A stretch of 64,000 nt of DNA from Cloacibacterium rupense. Its GTDB lineage: Bacteria > Bacteroidota > Bacteroidia > Flavobacteriales > Weeksellaceae. The stretch covers positions 227,986-291,985 of the forward strand of contig NZ_BMLV01000001.1 in the NCBI RefSeq assembly GCF_014645495.1, given 5' to 3'. A program made the position numbers and the translations under genes. Below, piece after piece: positions 52,601-61,353 of this stretch (positions are counted from its first letter, which is position 1; each line of letters starts with the position of its first letter). The notes under the pieces are model-generated. The model did no database searches. It had not been told where the DNA came from and saw only the letters and a program-made list of their open reading frames with translations.

Positions 52601-53155
52601 GGATTAATTTTAGAAGGTAAAAAAGCAAAAGCTCTAGAAATTTTAGACTTAGCCAGTAAAGAAATTCCATCTTCTAAATATAACGACCCACGTTCTTTGA
52701 GTTCTATGGTCTATGGCTACATAGTTGCAGGCCAAGAGCAAAAAGGATTACAATTGGCAGAACAACTCAAGAAAGATATTTTCCAAGAATATGATTATTA
52801 TCTCAGTCTTTCTCATCACGAGCAGCAATTTGTGAAAAAACAAATGAGCTCTCAACCTATTTTATATTCTATAGTGGTGGGCGCTGTTTCTAATGCTTAC
52901 AAAAAAATAGGAAAAGAAGACAAAGCCTATGATTATTTGGTGAAATCTATCACACCTGTAGATAAGCGTTTCAATAATTTTATTAAAGATTTACAAGCGC
53001 TGGGCAAAGAAAAAGCGTATGATGAAGCAGAAAACGTGAAGAAAATTACACCATTCTATTCTTACCTTTTCGAAGTGATGAAACCTTATGATTCTACTTA
53101 CGCCAACGAAAAAGAAGCTGAGATTACTAGGAAGCTAATGGAAGCAACCAAATAA
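49670..53155 (+). CDS. DUF2723 (TMEM260-like) membrane protein, putative glycosyltransferase
   Basis: A 1161-residue protein. The N-terminal third has many membrane segments with FSFWDCGEYISSAVKLEVTH, the GT-C-type acidic motif in the first loop that defines DUF2723. A second membrane block lies around residues 540-670 (VKPFEPRERDYAMVGSFYAF). The C-terminal ~450 residues are soluble with TPR-like helices. The eukaryotic relative TMEM260 is a protein O-mannosyltransferase, so protein or lipid glycosylation at the periplasmic face is likely (inference). Monocistronic with terminator. Confidence 0.88.
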   Translation: MKSWTFKKWNTILGWVVFAIAFFTYLSTIEPNFSFWDCGEYISSAVKLEVTHAPGAALFQLMGAVAAIFGFGDPTKYSLIINAMSALFSAFTILFLFWTITHLVRRLLDKDFEEVSLTEEIAILFAGVVGALSFTFSDTFWFSAVEGEVYSMASMFIALLVWLITKWENEYHEKDNERWLILIFFMTGLSVGVHMMVMLAIPAVCLIYYARNYEFTWKSFLIGNAVTLAILIVVFKLIFPLIMSLFGKSEIFFVNGIGLPFHSGTIVAFIILFLLMYFALKYARKSGSKLFQTIALSVVYMIIGFSCWLVIPIRANANPPMNLNDPDNAIGMLDYYNREQYGDWPTIYGQNYTAYLDNSGIQKNDDGSFKTQKTGDIYEKNDKTGKYDIVGERFNYVYSKDHVSFLPRMFNEDESVMSNYISMYGAPDFELNYDNEDVADNPQAKEVFDQLRQKFEDGSISLEDYKQAKEYDLIKVHKPTLSQNLNYLATFQVGYYFVRYLMWNFVGRQNDLEGHMENTNGNWISGIPAIDNYQWGNQKDMPAKFYNESTVYFFFLPLLLGILGAFFQFNRDFGRFWAILSLFVLTSFGIIFYTGVKPFEPRERDYAMVGSFYAFAIWIGFGAAAILWFLQEKIKSKSVTWLVGILLLGIPFMMGFQNYVPHDRSERYAAYDYSYSMLKSLPKNDILFVYGDNDTYPVWAIQETERFRDDVKVVNFTLLGTPWNIDQVKRRTYNAMPVPSNLNHDDYRDGTNDQVVVLNPENWKYLIQNNVEAGVPESVFEPFKKYMIQDSMNIKEAVNFLKNKSPEKDEVLKLLFGEEKFERFNFLPVSKFVLPVNKANAVKSGIINAKDAAKAVDYITINYKRGNMFKADYMLMDILANFDWNRPINFSTGGIYEDQNIFYLNDYLQFDGFSYRLVPIFTKETEDGEMGRVDAENLYNVVKNYRWGNFKDLKVHFDETCTSNIVSYRSSASRAAEGLILEGKKAKALEILDLASKEIPSSKYNDPRSLSSMVYGYIVAGQEQKGLQLAEQLKKDIFQEYDYYLSLSHHEQQFVKKQMSSQPILYSIVVGAVSNAYKKIGKEDKAYDYLVKSITPVDKRFNNFIKDLQALGKEKAYDEAENVKKITPFYSYLFEVMKPYDSTYANEKEAEITRKLMEATK

Positions 53156-53161
53156 ATTTTT

Positions 53162-53193
53162 AAAACCGAACTTTTTTGAGTTCGGTTTTTTTT
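53162..53193 (+). terminator. terminator of the DUF2723 gene
   Basis: AAAACCGAACT (53162-53172) and AGTTCGGTTTT (53179-53189), 11-bp stem, T-run after it. Confidence 0.85.
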
Positions 53194-53258
53194 GTTTCTT
53201 ATTCATTATTTCTGTAAAAATTTAAAACTATATTTGCATAGATAATAACATAAACACA

Positions 53259-54749
53259 ATGTCTGAAATCACCGAAAAATATAGAAAATTACCTTTATAT
53301 TTTGTAGCAATTACCGTTTTGGTAAAACTCGTTTTTTTATTAACTCACCATATTCAGGAAGATGCTTTTATCACGTGGAGAGTTGCCCAAAACCTTCTAG
53401 ATTACGGTGTTATTGGTTTTAATGGGGCTACCAAAATTTCGGCTTCTACCACACATTTATACGTTTTTGTTTCCTATTTCTTTAATTTGATTTTTGGTAA
53501 AGAGCATTTTATTTATCCTTTACTTATTTTTAATTCTATATTGTTCACTTTTGGAAGCTATTTTTTGTCTAAATTAATTCTTAAAAATCCTATTCATCAG
53601 GCAATTTTTATCTTTTTATTTGGAATTTTACCACCTTCAATTAAAATCTCTATTCTCGGAATGGAGTATGGAATTCTATTTTTCTTAGAAATGGCATTTT
53701 TATATTTCGGACTGAAAGAAAAGAAAATCTGGGCACAAATTCTTTTCCCAATATTAATCCTTTTTACCAGAATAGACACCGTTATTTTCTTAGGAATTGT
53801 AGGTTTGATAGATATTGTTTGGAACAGAAAAATCAATTGGTTTTTTGTTTTGGGAGGCGTTTTAGGCATAATTTCTGTGCTCAGTTTTAATTGGTTTTAC
53901 TTCGGCGAATTGGTCAATAATACCATTGTTGCCAAAAGTGCTACATATGCCAAAAACATGAGTTTAAGTCTTCAATGGAAATACTTTTTACTCAATTATG
54001 GCAATTATTGGGGAATGCTGAAACTTCCTGGTGATTTTAATCCTTTTACTATTTTAGTTCTAGTTTTTGAACTGGTTTGTTTTATTTATCTGGTTTCAAA
54101 ATCTAAAGTAAGAAACTATTTTATTTGGATAATTTTCCTATTTGGTTGGTGTAAACAATTGGTTTTCATTTCGCAAAGAAGTTATTTCGATTGGTATTAT
54201 TGGGTGCCTCAGATATTGCTTTTTTCGGTGGTTTTGGTATTTGTTTTAGAGCAAAAAACACAGAAAATTCTTTGGATATCATTATTGCTGATTTTCTATA
54301 TTTTACCAATGATGTCATTCCAAACCATACATTCTATCGCCACAGGCAACGGAGAATGGAACTACAGAAGAAGCATCGGTCTATTCTTAAAAAACTATGA
54401 AAAAGATAAAAATCAATATATTTTGCTAGAACCTGCGGGTTATATTCCGTATTTTTCTGGGCTAAAAGCGATTGATGAAGTGGGTTTGGTAGACAAAGAA
54501 ATTCAGAAAGAAATCAAGAAAGATAAGCCCAACTATTGGCGAAACACTGCAGAACATAGAAAACCGAAATATCTTTTAGCTCCTACCGATTTGTTCAACG
54601 GAAAAGATTCTGTTTTCTATAAAAATAATTACAAATTTTTGAAGGAATTCAGGATTAAAGACCATTTACAATCGGATAATAAAATTTTAGAAAAAATTTA
54701 TCGCTTAAAACCTTCGGGAACAGATTACAATCTTTACGAAAAAAAGTAG
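53259..54749 (+). CDS. putative GT-C-fold membrane glycosyltransferase
   Basis: A 496-residue protein with about ten membrane segments. The first periplasmic loop reads IQEDAFITWRVAQNLLDYGV, then ISASTTHLYVF; this resembles the DDAFI-type acidic motif of GT39/GT-C polyprenol-dependent transferases. The last ~100 residues are soluble. The acceptor and sugar are unknown. A TATATTTG box lies at 53229-53236. The adjacent DUF2723 gene suggests a shared glycosylation function. Confidence 0.72.
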   Translation: MSEITEKYRKLPLYFVAITVLVKLVFLLTHHIQEDAFITWRVAQNLLDYGVIGFNGATKISASTTHLYVFVSYFFNLIFGKEHFIYPLLIFNSILFTFGSYFLSKLILKNPIHQAIFIFLFGILPPSIKISILGMEYGILFFLEMAFLYFGLKEKKIWAQILFPILILFTRIDTVIFLGIVGLIDIVWNRKINWFFVLGGVLGIISVLSFNWFYFGELVNNTIVAKSATYAKNMSLSLQWKYFLLNYGNYWGMLKLPGDFNPFTILVLVFELVCFIYLVSKSKVRNYFIWIIFLFGWCKQLVFISQRSYFDWYYWVPQILLFSVVLVFVLEQKTQKILWISLLLIFYILPMMSFQTIHSIATGNGEWNYRRSIGLFLKNYEKDKNQYILLEPAGYIPYFSGLKAIDEVGLVDKEIQKEIKKDKPNYWRNTAEHRKPKYLLAPTDLFNGKDSVFYKNNYKFLKEFRIKDHLQSDNKILEKIYRLKPSGTDYNLYEKK

Positions 54750-54812
54750 TTCAGTTTGGCTCTAATTTTTGTAACAAAATCAAACTTTCAAACGATTTCA
54801 AACCCCAACACT

Positions 54813-55340
54813 ATGAAATATTGTGCATTCTTGAGAGGAGTCAACGTAAAAGGAACTGCAATGAAAATGGCAGAAGTAGTAGAAGTTTTTGTAAGGCAAG
54901 GAATGAAAAACGTTTCCAGCGTTTTAGCAACTGGAAATATTTTGTTTGAAAGTGAAGAAAATCCTTTAGAATTAAGAGTAAAACTAGAAAAAGCACTTTC
55001 AGAACATTTTGATTATGAAGCTTTTTTGTTTTTGAAATCGGATGTTCAACTTAAAGAAATTCTAGAAAATTTACCGTTTCAAAAGAATGAAAACCTGCAT
55101 ATTTATAGTTTTATCTGCGAAAACGGAGATGAAGATGTTTTGTTCGAGGAATTCAAAAAAGTAGATCATCAAAAGGACGAAGAAGCGGAAATCATCAATC
55201 AAAATTTCTATTGGAAAATCCCAAAAGGAAACACTCTCGACAGTGAATTTGGTAAAATTTTGGGTAAAAAATCCTTCAAAGATAAATTCACCAGCAGAAA
55301 CATCAATACCATCGAAAAAGTGGTGAAAAAATTGTTTTAA
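54813..55340 (+). CDS. DUF1697-domain protein
   Basis: A 175-residue cytoplasmic protein beginning MKYCAFLRGVNVKGTAMKMA, the DUF1697 hallmark, with NVSSVLATGNILFESEENPL and, at the end, KFTSRNINTIEKVVKKLF (the T-x-RN-x-x-T motif). Function unknown; the family is widespread. ATG 54813 replaces a TTG further upstream at 54756. Confidence 0.9.
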   Translation: MKYCAFLRGVNVKGTAMKMAEVVEVFVRQGMKNVSSVLATGNILFESEENPLELRVKLEKALSEHFDYEAFLFLKSDVQLKEILENLPFQKNENLHIYSFICENGDEDVLFEEFKKVDHQKDEEAEIINQNFYWKIPKGNTLDSEFGKILGKKSFKDKFTSRNINTIEKVVKKLF

Positions 55341-55471
55341 TAACAATTTTTAGAATAACATTTTTAATTGCAAGATTAAATCTTTTTAGTTGATAAGTAC
55401 GATTTCGAAGAAGTAAAGACCAACAAAAATTTTTACTTTTTTTTCTTTTGAAATACCTTTTTTCAGACATT

Positions 55472-55497
55472 TCTTTTGTTCCTTTTGTGGTTTATTA
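55472..55497. repeat. half copy of the 43-kb inverted repeat
   Basis: TCTTTTGT-TC-CTTTTGTGG-TTTATTA matches the right arm and tail at 43116-43141 in 24 of 26 positions, and the T-rich stretch before it (TTTTTTTTCTTTTGAA) is shared too. The matching left arm is not visible. It stands upstream of the S9 peptidase gene. Confidence 0.6.
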
Positions 55498-55555
55498 ATT
55501 TTTACATTAAATAAAATTAAGTAAATTTACTCATTCAAAAAATCATTCCTCAATA

Positions 55556-57556
55556 ATGAAACTAAAACATACAATTATCGCTCTAGCAGCGCCTTTCCTT
55601 ATGAAAGCTCAACAAGTAATGACCCCAGAAATTCTTTGGACACTCAATAAATTTTCGGTGACGGCTGTAGAACCTTCTCACGCAGGAATCATCTATTCCG
55701 TAGGAAAAGTTGACCTAAAAACAGAGAAAACCAATAGACAAAATTTTTACCTTAATTTTGAAAAAAATCAAATCCAGAAAATGGATATTTTAGGTAAAAA
55801 ATCTATTTTTCAATGGGATAAAAACGGAGTTTACGCCACAGAAGGAGATAAAATTTATATTTCTAAAGACATTGGTTTGTCTTGGGCAGAATTTTATACG
55901 ATTGGCGATGCAGACAATATCGTGGTTTCACCAGATGGTAAAAAAGTAGCTTTTAGCAAGGCGGTACAAGTAGAAAATCTTTTGGGAAAAGATAAATATG
56001 CTGATTTACCGAAAACGACAGCGCAGATTTATACAGACCTCAATCACAGACATTGGGACGCTTGGAACGAAGGAAAATACAATCACGTTTTTGTAGCCAG
56101 TATCTCGGATGATGTTTCTAAAGCCAAAGATTTATTAGACGGACAAAAATTTGATACGCCACAAAAACCAAGCGGCGGTAGTGAAGATTTTATTTGGAAT
56201 CCAGATTCTTCTCAATTGCTCTATGTATGTAAGAAAAAATCTGGAAAAGAATATGCAACCAGCACTAATACAGATATTTATGCTTATGATTTAGCTTCTG
56301 GTAAAACCGAAAACCTTACAGAAGGAATGCTTGGCTATGATGTAAACCCTAAATTTTCGCCAGACGGAAAATCTCTTCTTTGGCAATCTATGGCAAGAGA
56401 TGGTTTCGAGGCAGATAAAAATGATGTGGTAGTGATGGATTGGACTTCTAAAAAGAAAATAAATCTTACCAAAAATTGGGATGAAAGCATAGTAGGTGAT
56501 GTAGCTTGGAGCAAAGATTCTAAAATGATTTATTTCACAACCGCTAAAAGAGGAACCAAACAGTTTTTTGCTCTTAATCCTAAAGATGCAAAAGTGAAAC
56601 AAATCTCAGATGGGACTTTTGATGTAAATGAAATTGTGGCTTTTCAGAATGATTTTGCCTTTGTAACTAGAACTGATATTAACCATAATGCAGATTTATT
56701 TAAGTTGAATTTGAAAGATGGTTCAATGCTTCAAATTACTCAGGTAAATAAAGAAAATTATGCCAATCTTACACCTAGTAAATCTGAATTGAAAATGGTG
56801 AAAACTTCTGACGGAAAAGAAATGGGAGTGTGGTTTCATTATCCTCCAAATTTTGATCCAAATAAAAAATATCCTACACTTTTATATTGTCAAGGTGGTC
56901 CTCAGTCTGCCTTAACACAGTTTTTCTCTACCCGTTGGAATTTTGCTTTAATGGCTGCTAATGGTTACATTGTGGTAGCACCAAACCGAAGAGGAATGCC
57001 AGGTTGGGGAACAAAATGGAACGAAGATATTTCTAAAGATTGGGGCGGACAACCAATGAGAGACTATCTAGCAGCGGCAGATTTTGCAAAGACTTTACCA
57101 TTTGTAGATGGCAGTAGAATGGGAGCTGTAGGAGCTAGTTATGGTGGTTATAGCGTATTTATGTTGGCAGGAATTCACGAAAATAGATTCAAAACATTTA
57201 TTGCTCACGATGGCCTTTTTGATATGAAATCTTGGTACGGAACTACGGAAGAATTGTGGTTTGCCAATTGGGATTTAGGTGGTAATTACTGGCAAAATCC
57301 TCAGCCAAAGGCTTATACAGATTACAACCCAAGCAATTTTGTAGAAAAATGGAATACACCAATTATGGTCATTCAAGGGGGAATAGATTTTCGAGTTCCT
57401 TATGAACAAGGTCAAGAAGCTTTTCAAGCAGCGAAATTGAAAGGTCTTAAAACCAAATTTCTCTATTTTCCGAACGAAAATCATTGGGTTTTACACCCTC
57501 AAAATGGTTTGGTTTGGCAAAGAGAATTCTTTGATTGGTTGAAAGAAACTTTGTGA
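55556..57556 (+). CDS. S9-family serine peptidase (prolyl oligopeptidase type)
   Basis: A 666-residue exported peptidase. A signal-like N-terminus (KHTIIALAAPFLMKAQ) precedes a beta-propeller of PD40/WD40-like repeats, for example YDVNPKFSPDGKSLLWQSMA. The C-terminal alpha/beta-hydrolase has the nucleophile in GAVGASYGGYSVFMLAGIHE, the Asp in VIQGGIDFRVPYEQ and the His in FPNENHWVLHPQN. The family contains dipeptidyl and acylaminoacyl peptidases, here probably periplasmic. Confidence 0.92.
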   Translation: MKLKHTIIALAAPFLMKAQQVMTPEILWTLNKFSVTAVEPSHAGIIYSVGKVDLKTEKTNRQNFYLNFEKNQIQKMDILGKKSIFQWDKNGVYATEGDKIYISKDIGLSWAEFYTIGDADNIVVSPDGKKVAFSKAVQVENLLGKDKYADLPKTTAQIYTDLNHRHWDAWNEGKYNHVFVASISDDVSKAKDLLDGQKFDTPQKPSGGSEDFIWNPDSSQLLYVCKKKSGKEYATSTNTDIYAYDLASGKTENLTEGMLGYDVNPKFSPDGKSLLWQSMARDGFEADKNDVVVMDWTSKKKINLTKNWDESIVGDVAWSKDSKMIYFTTAKRGTKQFFALNPKDAKVKQISDGTFDVNEIVAFQNDFAFVTRTDINHNADLFKLNLKDGSMLQITQVNKENYANLTPSKSELKMVKTSDGKEMGVWFHYPPNFDPNKKYPTLLYCQGGPQSALTQFFSTRWNFALMAANGYIVVAPNRRGMPGWGTKWNEDISKDWGGQPMRDYLAAADFAKTLPFVDGSRMGAVGASYGGYSVFMLAGIHENRFKTFIAHDGLFDMKSWYGTTEELWFANWDLGGNYWQNPQPKAYTDYNPSNFVEKWNTPIMVIQGGIDFRVPYEQGQEAFQAAKLKGLKTKFLYFPNENHWVLHPQNGLVWQREFFDWLKETL

Positions 57557-57584
57557 GAATTAAAAATTAAAAAATAAGAATTAA
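57557..57584. repeat. heptad repeat, 4 units (GAATTAA)
   Basis: GAATTAA, AAATTAA, AAAATAA and GAATTAA in 7-nt phase, starting at the base after the S9 peptidase stop codon. Low complexity makes this one weaker than the others. Confidence 0.5.
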
Positions 57585-57588
57585 TATT

Positions 57589-57619
57589 AAATTGCGGTAG
57601 ATTTCTATCGCAATTTTTT
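57589..57619 (+). terminator. terminator of the S9 peptidase gene
   Basis: AAATTGCGGTAGA and TCTATCGCAATTT pair with one wobble (57589-57601 with 57604-57616). The T-run ends right at the next start codon. Confidence 0.78.
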
Positions 57620-58111
57620 ATGCAAAAAATCTCATCATTTCCACCAATTATCAACAAAGATTCTAAAATACTGATTTTAGGTTCTATTCCTGGAGTAAAA
57701 TCTTTGGAAATGCAACAATATTATGCCCATCCACAAAACAAATTTTGGAAAATTATTTGTGAGATTTTTAATGAAGATTTTACTATAGATTATACAGAAA
57801 GAATTAAAATTCTAGAAAAACATTACATTGCACTTTGGGATGTGATAGACTCTTGTGAAAGAAAAGGCAGTCTAGATTCTGAAATTAGAAATGAGGAAGC
57901 TAATAAAATAGAAGAATTACTCCAGAATTTCCCGAATATAAAAGCTGTTTTCTGCAATGGACAAAAATCTCACAAAAATCTCATAAAAATATTAGGAAAA
58001 AATTTTCGATTGCCTATTGTTGTTTTACCTTCTACTAGTCCTGCTTATGCGGGGTTGAGCTATTTTGAAAAGCTAAAATCGTGGTTTATTATTTTAGAAA
58101 AATTGCAATAA
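57620..58111 (+). CDS. DNA-deoxyinosine glycosylase (uracil-DNA glycosylase superfamily)
   Basis: A 163-residue base-excision repair enzyme of the hypoxanthine-DNA glycosylase family. LILGSIPGVKSLEMQQYYAH and PQNKFWKIICEIF contain the active-site loop, AVFCNGQKSHKNL the middle strand and VVLPSTSPAYAGLSYFEKLK the DNA-intercalating loop. It removes hypoxanthine arising from adenine deamination. The ATG directly follows the T-run of a terminator, so expression by read-through or from an internal promoter is unclear. Confidence 0.88.
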   Translation: MQKISSFPPIINKDSKILILGSIPGVKSLEMQQYYAHPQNKFWKIICEIFNEDFTIDYTERIKILEKHYIALWDVIDSCERKGSLDSEIRNEEANKIEELLQNFPNIKAVFCNGQKSHKNLIKILGKNFRLPIVVLPSTSPAYAGLSYFEKLKSWFIILEKLQ

Positions 58112-58145
58112 ATTTTAAGATTTTTTAAAATACTTCTAAAAACAC

Positions 58146-58177
58146 TTGACAACCCCTGTTTTCATATCGTATATTTG
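58146..58177 (+). promoter_or_regulatory. queA promoter
   Basis: TTG (58146-58148) and TATATTTG (58170-58177) with a 21-nt spacer. The transcript would begin about 35 nt before the queA ATG. Confidence 0.7.
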
Positions 58178-58216
58178 CAGCTCGAAATTTTTAAACCGTA
58201 ATTTAAAAAAGATTTA

Positions 58217-59266
58217 ATGAAAACATCAGATTTTAATTTTCATTTGCCAGAACATCTTTTGGCAGAACACCCATCAGAAAACAGAGACGAAGCTAAATTA
58301 ATGGTTCTTGACAGAAAAACTCAAACCATTGAACATAAACTTTTCAGAGATGTAATAGATTATTTTAACGAAGACGATTTATTTATCTTTAACAATACCA
58401 AAGTTTTCCCTGCAAGATTATATGGTAACAAAGAAAAAACTGGCGCTAAAATTGAGGTTTTCTTACTAAGAGAACTCGATAGGGAAACCAGAGTTTGGGA
58501 TGTATTGGTAGACCCTGCTAGAAAAATCAGAATTGGTAATAAATTGTTCTTCACAGAAGACGAATCTCTAGTGGCAGAAGTTATTGACAATACCACTTCT
58601 AGAGGTAGAACTCTTAGATTCCTTTTTGATGGTAGCTATGAAGAATTCCGTCAAAAATTAACAGAACTTGGTGAAACTCCACTTCCTAAATACATCAAAA
58701 GAGACGTAGAACCAGAAGATGCAGAGCGTTATCAAACGATTTATGCAAAGGTAGAAGGTGCTGTAGCTGCACCAACTGCAGGTTTACACTTTTCTAAACA
58801 TCTAATGAAAAGATTAGAAATCAAAGGAATTAATTTTGCAGAAGTTACATTACACGTAGGTTTAGGTACTTTTAATCCAATCGAAGTAGAAGACCTTTCT
58901 AAGCACAAAATGGAATGTGAAGAAGCAATTATTGATGAAAAAACAGCAGATATCATCAACAAAGCGGCTGAAGAAAACCGTAGAATTTGTGCGGTAGGTA
59001 CTACTACCATGAGAGCTCTAGAAACTTCTGTGTCATCTAATAAAAAACTTTCTGCATATCAAGGTTGGACCAATAAATTTATCTATCCTCCATACGATTT
59101 TGGTGTAGCAAATGCTATGATTACCAATTTTCATACTCCAAAATCTACTTTGATTATGATGATTGCAGCATTTGCTGGAAGAGATTTTGTAATGCATGCT
59201 TATGAAGAAGCCATCAAAAATGAATATAAATTCTATTCTTACGGAGATGCAATGTTGATTTTATAA
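58217..59266 (+). CDS. queA: tRNA preQ1(34) S-adenosylmethionine ribosyltransferase-isomerase
   Basis: A 349-residue enzyme that adds the cyclopentene-like ring from SAM to preQ1 in tRNA, making epoxyqueuosine. The N-terminus [80 protein letters not shown] and the C-terminal [20 protein letters not shown] are family signatures. Complete and of normal length. Confidence 0.97.
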   Translation: MKTSDFNFHLPEHLLAEHPSENRDEAKLMVLDRKTQTIEHKLFRDVIDYFNEDDLFIFNNTKVFPARLYGNKEKTGAKIEVFLLRELDRETRVWDVLVDPARKIRIGNKLFFTEDESLVAEVIDNTTSRGRTLRFLFDGSYEEFRQKLTELGETPLPKYIKRDVEPEDAERYQTIYAKVEGAVAAPTAGLHFSKHLMKRLEIKGINFAEVTLHVGLGTFNPIEVEDLSKHKMECEEAIIDEKTADIINKAAEENRRICAVGTTTMRALETSVSSNKKLSAYQGWTNKFIYPPYDFGVANAMITNFHTPKSTLIMMIAAFAGRDFVMHAYEEAIKNEYKFYSYGDAMLIL

Positions 59267-59281
59267 AAAAATCATCCATAT

Positions 59282-59319
59282 AAAAAAAGAACCTTCAAAA
59301 AAATTGAAGGTTCTTTTTT
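59282..59319. terminator. bidirectional terminator after queA
   Basis: AAAAGAACCTTCAA and TTGAAGGTTCTTTT pair, flanked by A-run and T-run, serving queA and the convergent lipoprotein gene. Confidence 0.87.
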
Positions 59320-59342
59320 ATTTAATTTTTCTAAATCAATTC

Positions 59343-60128
59343 TTAGTGCATTGGAGTTTTAAATTTTGCTAAAGGTGCCATTCTACCTTTAATTAGAGTA
59401 AGTTCGTCTCCATTAATGATAAATCCATCGGCTTGTCTTAGAACTTCACCAAGTTTTTGTTCTATTTCCATGCTTTCACAAGCCATCATAGTAGACATTC
59501 CTGGTGAAAATTTTAATTTATTAAAAGGTAAAATCTCGAATCCTCCAGAAATGTTATTACAATCTGTAACCGCTAAATATCTATTGCTATTATCATCAAA
59601 AGTTAATGTGGGTTCTTTGGTGTTTTTTTCGTTTAGAATTACTGGTTTACCAAGTATTTCTATTGGTCTCCATTTTTTATTGAGCAGCGCATAATTCTCT
59701 TTAGTCAAAATATAATTAGGTGCTAGATTTCCTGTAATTTTATTTCCACTTTTATCTAATAGAGTAAGCATATTTTCTCCTACAAAATATTGGGTAACTG
59801 CAGAAGAGTTATTACTTTTTAATTTAATAATAGTACCAGTTTTGTCCCAAGTAAATTTACCAGTCTCTTCTTGAGTGTTTTGTTCTTTTCCTAAGTAAGA
59901 AGTTACCACTTTATACGTAGAATCTCGGTTTAAGTAGATGGTAGTTTTAATACCTTCACAACTAGCACAAGGCAATGTGCCTCTATAAATGCCATCATAA
60001 TCTAAGGAATTCTGAGCATTATGAGTATTATTATTACTCACTTGGTTTTGGCATGAGGTGAGATTTACGAATAAGAAAGCCAAAATTAATGCGAAAACAG
60101 TTTTTTTTGTAAAGCTTTTCATTTTCAT
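59343..60128 (-). CDS. lipoprotein with NlpE-like and META domains
   Basis: A 261-residue lipoprotein (signal ending VNLTSC). Residues ~40-140 match the NlpE N-terminal domain, with YRGTLPCASCEGIKTTIYLN containing its CxxC. Residues ~145-258 are a META (HslJ-like) domain: LLNKKWRPIEILGKP, AVTDCNNISGGFEI and FSPGMSTMMACESMEIEQKL. NlpE senses envelope and copper stress in enterobacteria; whether this protein signals is unknown. The fusion is common in Bacteroidota (recollection). Confidence 0.85.
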   Translation of the reverse strand: MKMKSFTKKTVFALILAFLFVNLTSCQNQVSNNNTHNAQNSLDYDGIYRGTLPCASCEGIKTTIYLNRDSTYKVVTSYLGKEQNTQEETGKFTWDKTGTIIKLKSNNSSAVTQYFVGENMLTLLDKSGNKITGNLAPNYILTKENYALLNKKWRPIEILGKPVILNEKNTKEPTLTFDDNSNRYLAVTDCNNISGGFEILPFNKLKFSPGMSTMMACESMEIEQKLGEVLRQADGFIINGDELTLIKGRMAPLAKFKTPMH

Positions 60129-60226
60129 TTTATTTTAAGGTTAAACATGATTATTATCTATGTAAATTTACAAATAAATAATCAGTTTTCATATGTTATC
60201 AAATAATAGACCACTTTTTTTTCGTT

Positions 60227-60254
60227 TTGATTTTTTTTAAAAGACTTATCTTTG
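60227..60254 (+). promoter_or_regulatory. rlmN promoter
   Basis: TTG (60227-60229) and TATCTTTG (60247-60254), spacer 17 nt, about 50 nt before the rlmN start codon. Confidence 0.65.
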
Positions 60255-60306
60255 TGGTCTGTTAATATTTGATTACATTTTGTAATTATAATTTTAAAAT
60301 TTTATT

Positions 60307-61338
60307 TTGAAAGATATCCGCGTTTTAACTTTAGAACAACTCAAAGAATATTTTGTCACTCTTGGCGAAAAACCCTTCCGTGCAAAACAAGTTTATGATT
60401 GGTTATGGTCTAAAAACCTTCATTCGATTGATGAAATGACCAATCTTTCTAAAGATTTGAGAGAAAAAATTTCAAAAGAATTTACCATCAATCCTATTTC
60501 GGTAGATTTACTACAAAAATCTAAAGACGGAACCATCAAAAATGGAGTGAAATTACACGACGGATTAATGGTAGAATCTGTTCTTATTCCTACAGAATCT
60601 AGAACTACAGCTTGTGTTTCTTCGCAAGTGGGTTGTAGCCTAAATTGTGAGTTTTGTGCAACGGCAAAACTCAAAAGAATGAGAAATTTAGAGGTTGCCG
60701 AAATTGTAGACCAAGTAGCTTTGATAGATAAACAAAGCAAATTATATTTTGATAGACCGCTTTCTAACATCGTTTTTATGGGAATGGGAGAACCGATGAT
60801 GAATTACAAAAACGTAGTAGATGCTATCAAAAAAATTACAGAAGAAGATGGTCTAGGAATGTCACCACGCAGAATTACAGTTTCTACTTCTGGTATTCCA
60901 AAAATGATGAAAATGTTGGCGGATGAGGATTTAAAAGTGAAATTAGCACTCTCTCTTCACTCAGCAATTGAACATAAAAGAAACGAAATTATGCCTTTTT
61001 CTACCAAATTTCCTTTAACCGAAATTATGGAAGCTATGCAATATTGGTATAATAAAACTGGTAATAGAATCACTTTTGAATATTGCGTATGGAAAGGAAT
61101 AAATGATGGTGACGAAGATATAAAAGCTTTGATAAAATACTGCCGTCAAGTTCCGTGTAAAGTGAACTTGATACAGTACAATCCCATTGGTGAAGGTAAA
61201 TTCGATCACAGAAGTATAGAAGCCGAAGAGAAATACATCAGAGAATTAGAAAAAGCTGGAATTACTGCTTTGGTGAGAAGAAGTAGAGGTGGAGACATAG
61301 ACGCTGCCTGTGGACAATTGGCTAATAAAAATTCGTAA
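60307..61338 (+). CDS. rlmN: 23S rRNA/tRNA adenine-C2 methyltransferase
   Basis: A 343-residue radical SAM enzyme methylating A2503 of 23S rRNA and A37 of some tRNAs. SSQVGCSLNCEFCATAKLKR holds the C-x3-C-x2-C cluster motif, FMGMGEPMMNYKNVVDAIKK the SAM loop, and RSRGGDIDAACGQLA the C-terminal mechanistic Cys. It starts at TTG 60307 (KDIRVLTLEQLKEYF); no ATG is near. Confidence 0.95.
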   Translation: MKDIRVLTLEQLKEYFVTLGEKPFRAKQVYDWLWSKNLHSIDEMTNLSKDLREKISKEFTINPISVDLLQKSKDGTIKNGVKLHDGLMVESVLIPTESRTTACVSSQVGCSLNCEFCATAKLKRMRNLEVAEIVDQVALIDKQSKLYFDRPLSNIVFMGMGEPMMNYKNVVDAIKKITEEDGLGMSPRRITVSTSGIPKMMKMLADEDLKVKLALSLHSAIEHKRNEIMPFSTKFPLTEIMEAMQYWYNKTGNRITFEYCVWKGINDGDEDIKALIKYCRQVPCKVNLIQYNPIGEGKFDHRSIEAEEKYIRELEKAGITALVRRSRGGDIDAACGQLANKNS

Positions 61339-61353
61339 AAATTGATGGTTTTT

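Noticed and set aside
53229..53236. Several isolated TAnnTTTG boxes as full promoters (also 19189, 20507, 24357, 34380, 37390, 49430, 62281)
   Set aside because: No TTG lies 17-23 nt upstream, so they are mentioned as possible -7 boxes in the gene entries but not listed as promoters.
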